A stretch of 64,000 nt of DNA from CAXXOK01 sp964497495. GTDB lineage: Bacteria > Bacillota > Clostridia > Christensenellales > Aristaeellaceae. The stretch spans positions 1 through 64,000 of the forward strand of contig CAZCCZ010000012.1 in NCBI GenBank assembly GCA_964497495.1. Direction: 5' to 3'. Both the position numbers and the translations under genes were made by a program. Below the pieces are notes generated by a model. The model searched no databases, was not told the origin of the DNA, and saw only the letters and a program-made list of their open reading frames with translations. This document shows positions 60,965 to 64,000 of the stretch, piece by piece; position 1 is the first letter of the stretch, and each line of letters starts with the position of its first letter.

Positions 60965-61274
60965 GCGAAATACAAAAACGCCTTCCGCCCCGAATTTCCT
61001 TTCGGGGCGGAAGGCGATGCTCTCGTCTTCCGCGGTACCACCCGCATTGGCCGCTTTCGCGACCCGCTCTTTGACGGAAACGGCGGCAGCTCGATAGGCC
61101 GGCCATTTCCCTCCGCTGTATCGGGCGTTCCCGTCCGCGCCTACCGGCCGCCGACAAAGCGGTTTTCGGGCGGATGCTCGGGGCTGTTCTTCTCTCCGGC
61201 GAACCGGCCGCGTTCCCAGCATAGGCGGCTCTCTTTGCGATTCGGCCCGGAGGTACTCTTCCCTTCATTGCCTT
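60965..61274 (-). promoter_or_regulatory. T-box leader of aspS-gatC/gatA/gatB with GAAC specifier region
   Basis: The leader carries the T-box sequence GCGGGTGGTACCGCG (61031-61045), a stem I with the AGTA motif (61254-61257), the AGAGAG bulge and, in the specifier bulge opposite, GAAC (61186-61189). GAAC contains the Glu codon GAA and the Asn codon AAC in overlapping frames. A competing terminator follows the antiterminator. Uncharged tRNA should stabilise the antiterminator and switch on AspRS and amidotransferase. A two-codon T-box reading Asn and Glu has been described for the gatCAB operon of Clostridium acetobutylicum. Confidence 0.88.
60974..61016 (-). terminator. Terminator helix of the T-box
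   Basis: CGCCTTCCGCCCCGAA pairs with TTCGGGGCGGAAGGCG around AGGAAA and is followed by TTTTT (60974-60978). Confidence 0.92.
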
Positions 61275-61280
61275 GCGCGC

Positions 61281-61309
61281 ATTATACAGGCCGCGTATGG
61301 GTTTGTCAA
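61281..61309 (-). promoter_or_regulatory. Consensus promoter of the aspS operon
   Basis: TTGACA, 17 bases, TATAAT on the minus strand (complement of 61304-61309 and 61281-61286). Confidence 0.9.
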
Positions 61310-61384
61310 GCCGTGAAAAGGTAAAACCCGTGAAAAAACAAATCCGTATTACGCATACTGTTACATACGATACGCCGAATCGCC

Positions 61385-61413
61385 TTGACGCGTCCCGGCG
61401 CGAATGCTAGAAT
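61385..61413 (+). promoter_or_regulatory. Promoter of the WG-repeat protein gene
   Basis: TTGACG (61385-61390), 17 bases, TAGAAT (61408-61413). Confidence 0.7.
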
Positions 61414-61454
61414 GAACAAAAATCGGCTGTTTTCAACCGTTTTGGAGGTCTCCC

Positions 61455-63095
61455 ATGAAAAGGATCGCCGCCGTGTTGCTGTGCCTCGCGCTGTGCCTGC
61501 CCGTGACGGGGCTGGGCGAGGAGTATCTGGTTTCGGAATCGTCCGGCGTTTCGGCAACGGCGAATTCCGCATCCGGAGGCTCCGCCGCCTTCCGGGCCGC
61601 GTTGGCGAAGCTGAACGAGGGCAGCCTGCTGGAAGCGGCGAACGCCTTCACCGGGCTGGGCACGGCAGACGGCGCGAACCTGTACGCCGCCTACCTCCAG
61701 GGCCTGCTGTTGCTTCAACGGGACGACCCCGCCGAAGCCGCGGAACAGTTTTCCGGTCTCGGCGGCTTTCTGGACAGCGCGTACCGCCTCGCCCTCTCGC
61801 AGGGGCTTCAAAAACACCGTTACGTGCAGGACGGTAAATTCGGCTACGTGGATTTCGCCGGCGCGTGGGTGGTCGCGCCCCGGTACGACTGGGCGGAGCG
61901 GGTGTTCCGCGCGGAAAGCGCGCGGACGCACGACCGGAACGACGCGGCTTTCGCGCCCGAAGACGCGTATACGGTGGCCGCAGTGTATAACGGCACGACC
62001 ACCGTGGGCGAAGAAGACACCGTGCCGCTGGAAGGCCGGTACGGCCTCGTGCGCAGCGACGGTACGCTGGTCGTTCCCGTGGAATACGCCGACGTGCTCT
62101 GGACGGTTGCCGGTTTCGCCGCCGTAACGGACGGCAAGAACTGTTATCTGTACAATCTTTCCACGGCGGCCCCCGTGGGCGACGCGTACGAGGAAGTGGG
62201 CGGATACGCGCAGGGCTACGTGAACGTGAAGCAAAACGGCCTGTGGGGATACCTGAACCCCGAAACGGGGGATTGGCTGGGCGACGGGTGCGTTTGGGAA
62301 AGCGCGCTGCCTTTTTCCGAAGGCATGGCGGCCGTGTCGCTGGGCGGCCTGTACGGGTTCGTTGACTTAACGGGCCGAACCGTGATCGACCCACAGTACG
62401 CGGACGCGGCCTCCTTCGGCGAGGGGCTGGCGGGCGTGAAGGTCGCGAAACGGTGGGGCTTCGTCAACGCGAAAAACGAAATGACCGTCCAACCGGCCTA
62501 TACGGCTGTGAAAGTTTTCCGGTACGGCCTGTGCGCGGTACGCAGGGACGAGCTTTGGGGCCTTATCAATGCGGACGGCACAATCGTGCTCAAGATCAAG
62601 TACGTCGAGATCGGGGAGTTCGACCCGGTGGTTCGCCGCGCATGGTTCAAACAGAACAAGCTTTGGGGGTTGGTGGCCGCGGACGGAACGGTCGTGCTGA
62701 AACCCGCGTGGGGTTCCCACGACGAGTTCAACGGCAACACCCTGTGCCGCGTGGCGTACAAGGGCAAGTACGGTTTTATCGACGCAGGGGGCAAGGCCCG
62801 CGTGCTGGCGGATTACGACGCCGCCTCCCCCTACCGCGCGGGCGTGGCCGCGGTGAAGAACGCGGACGGATCGGTATCCTATATCAATAAGGTGAAGAAC
62901 GCGTTCTCCGTCGAAACCAACGTGCCGGTGGAATGCCGGTGCGGGTTCATCGAGGGGCGCACGATCACGGAAACGGAGCATACAGCGGCCGATGAAAACG
63001 GCGAAACGCAGACCGCCGTGGAGCGGAGCATCGCCTACCGCCTGTACGGCCTTACGGGCCAACCCGTCTCCGTGGCACGGTACGAAGGGGACTGA
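61455..63095 (+). CDS. Secreted WG-repeat protein
   Basis: A 546-residue protein with an N-terminal signal peptide (about 1-21). A TPR-like helical stretch (about 42-115) is followed by a long array of WG repeats (about 120-480): GKFGYVDFAG, GRYGLVRSDG, GLWGYLNPETG, GLYGFVDLTG, KRWGFVNAKN, ELWGLINADG, KLWGLVAADG and GKYGFIDAGG. Each unit is roughly 45 residues. The last 60 residues are unrelated. WG proteins are common in Bacillota and Bacteroidota; their function is not established. It has its own promoter and terminator. Confidence 0.87.
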   Translation: MKRIAAVLLCLALCLPVTGLGEEYLVSESSGVSATANSASGGSAAFRAALAKLNEGSLLEAANAFTGLGTADGANLYAAYLQGLLLLQRDDPAEAAEQFSGLGGFLDSAYRLALSQGLQKHRYVQDGKFGYVDFAGAWVVAPRYDWAERVFRAESARTHDRNDAAFAPEDAYTVAAVYNGTTTVGEEDTVPLEGRYGLVRSDGTLVVPVEYADVLWTVAGFAAVTDGKNCYLYNLSTAAPVGDAYEEVGGYAQGYVNVKQNGLWGYLNPETGDWLGDGCVWESALPFSEGMAAVSLGGLYGFVDLTGRTVIDPQYADAASFGEGLAGVKVAKRWGFVNAKNEMTVQPAYTAVKVFRYGLCAVRRDELWGLINADGTIVLKIKYVEIGEFDPVVRRAWFKQNKLWGLVAADGTVVLKPAWGSHDEFNGNTLCRVAYKGKYGFIDAGGKARVLADYDAASPYRAGVAAVKNADGSVSYINKVKNAFSVETNVPVECRCGFIEGRTITETEHTAADENGETQTAVERSIAYRLYGLTGQPVSVARYEGD

Positions 63096-63105
63096 CGGAA
63101 CCGAC

Positions 63106-63147
63106 AAAGGGCCGCCGCGCTTCCACAAAAAGCGCGGCGGCCCCTTT
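63106..63147 (+). terminator. Terminator of the WG-repeat gene
   Basis: AAAGGGCCGCCGCGCTT (63106-63122) pairs with AAGCGCGGCGGCCCCTTT (63130-63147) with one extra C. It may also act on the minus-strand gene. Confidence 0.82.
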
Positions 63148-63244
63148 GCATGCTTGTCCGTATTGTTTCTGTTCGTTTGTAAGGGCTTGTTCCCTGCCAC
63201 CCCGTGGCCAACAACGTAATGGGCCTTTCCGGCAATCCGGGGGC

Positions 63245-64000
63245 CTATTCGTACAGTTTCAGCCAGCCCTCGCGGACGCTGTCCCAGGCGTACCGTTTCC
63301 CCAGCAGGGCGCGGGCGGCCTTCTCCCCGTCCGTAAGCCGATGCTCCAGCGCTTGCGTAAGCAGCGCGGGCACCTCGGCAAAGTCCGTGAACTCGGTGGT
63401 CTCGATGCCCAGCTCCTCCAGCTGCGGGTAACGCAGCCAGCTTGCCCGCAGCACCTGCGCGCCCGCGTACAGGTATTCCTGTAAACTGGCGGAAAAGGCG
63501 TCCGTGGGAATGGCCAGCACGAAGGCGTCCGCCGCCAGACGCAGGGTCGCGCTTTCGGTGCCGTCCATAAACTCGGTCAGCACCAGCGTATGGCAGGGCA
63601 TGGCTTCCGCGGCTTCCCGGACGGTGGCGAAGTAGCCGTCGTCGTCGCTGCCGTAGGTCATCTGCAGCACCAGCGACCAACCGGCGAGCGTTTCGGCGGG
63701 CAGCGTCTTGAGGTTCTCCAGCAGTTGCAAATGCCGGTGCGTGGGCGACGCGTTATACCCCAGACAAATCACGGGTCTCTCGGGCGGAAGGCCGAAGTGC
63801 GCCTTGCAGGCGGCCTTGTCCGCGACGGCGCGCACGCGGTCGATATCCGCGAAAACCGTCTGCCCGAAGTAGACCAGCGCGGTCTTGCGCTCCGCGGCTT
63901 CGCCGAACAGCTCGCCCACGCGCTTCACGTGCAGCGCCGAATGCACCGTCACGTGGTCGCAGGCGTCGATATAACGCCGCATCCGCCGCAGTTCCAGCCC
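63245..64000 (-). CDS. Glycosyltransferase, 5' end outside window
   Basis: The frame is open from the right window edge to a TAG at 63245, giving at least 251 residues of the C-terminal part. LPPERPVICLGYNASPTHRHLQLLENL is a donor-domain start, SWSLVLQMTYG-like and LVLTEFMDGTESATLRLAADAFV segments follow, and FSASLQEYLYAGAQVL matches the GT-B donor site of TDP-Fuc4NAc-type or related glycosyltransferases. An internal ATG at 63982 exists, but the frame continues upstream. The substrate is unknown. Confidence 0.75.
   Translation of the reverse strand, partial: GLELRRMRRYIDACDHVTVHSALHVKRVGELFGEAAERKTALVYFGQTVFADIDRVRAVADKAACKAHFGLPPERPVICLGYNASPTHRHLQLLENLKTLPAETLAGWSLVLQMTYGSDDDGYFATVREAAEAMPCHTLVLTEFMDGTESATLRLAADAFVLAIPTDAFSASLQEYLYAGAQVLRASWLRYPQLEELGIETTEFTDFAEVPALLTQALEHRLTDGEKAARALLGKRYAWDSVREGWLKLYE

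Noticed and set aside
1..64000. CRISPR arrays, prophage, insertion sequences, tRNA or rRNA genes
   Set aside because: None was seen on reading both strands. Short repeats are limited to terminators, the RNA-like tandem repeat and the inverted repeat near 55.5 kb. A tRNA scan was not possible here.

Overview
The window looks like a chromosomal segment of a GC-rich member of the Clostridia (Bacillota). The evidence is a HutP-family regulator, an IspH that appears to run into an S1-type extension, a T-box leader with consensus sigma-A promoters, a Firmicutes-type 6S RNA, a YybS-like membrane protein next to rplI and dnaB, and a HisZ-dependent histidine operon. A high-GC gut lineage such as Christensenellales would fit, but that placement is inference. 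I see no rRNA, tRNA, CRISPR array, transposase or phage gene. Almost all DNA is coding, and the operons are tightly packed with many ATGA overlaps.

Layout. 1-3115 (minus): hutP, a cmk-plsC fusion and ispH (cut by the window edge), preceded by a 6S RNA with its own consensus promoter. 3146-5189 (minus): rfbA and rfbB for dTDP-4-keto-6-deoxyglucose. 5319-5842 (minus): a Fur-family regulator. 5885-10674 (plus): polyphosphate kinase, cysE, cysS and a ComEA-like protein. 10712-18314 (plus): an exopolysaccharide cluster with an initiating sugar-phosphate transferase, an epimerase, four GT4 glycosyltransferases and a UDP-ManNAc-type dehydrogenase, followed by a secreted five-repeat BIG2 protein. 20281-28726: a complete histidine operon, hisZGDCBHAF(IE), plus a PHP phosphatase. 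28737-29747 (minus): an EamA transporter.

29818-40731 (plus) is the most unusual region. Two tandem multi-pass proteins (probable GT-C glycosyltransferases) are followed by an SDR reductase, an acyl carrier protein, an AMP-forming ligase, LuxE- and LuxC-like proteins, an ArnC/GtrB-like polyprenyl-phosphate glycosyltransferase, a WecD-like GNAT, two SMR-type small transporters and a second GNAT. Read together they resemble a surface-glycan or lipid modification system in which an acyl group is activated and possibly reduced, a sugar is placed on a lipid carrier and flipped, and the sugar is transferred outside the membrane.

40795-52472: trpS, an FAD-dependent dehydrogenase, an LCP protein with a cation-efflux protein (minus), yybS-rplI-dnaB-yhaM-like genes, a lipoprotein, a pair of tandem structured RNA-like repeats, a double zinc-ribbon protein (minus) and an XRE regulator. 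52508-55455 (minus): asd-dapA-dapB. 55850-61309 (minus): aspS fused to gatC, then gatA and gatB, behind a T-box whose specifier region reads GAAC (overlapping Glu and Asn codons). 61385-63147 (plus): a secreted WG-repeat protein. 63245-64000 (minus): the 3' part of a glycosyltransferase that leaves the window.

In functional terms the segment joins amino acid and tRNA housekeeping (His, Lys/DAP, Cys, Trp, Asp/Asn/Gln) to at least two cell-envelope glycan loci.
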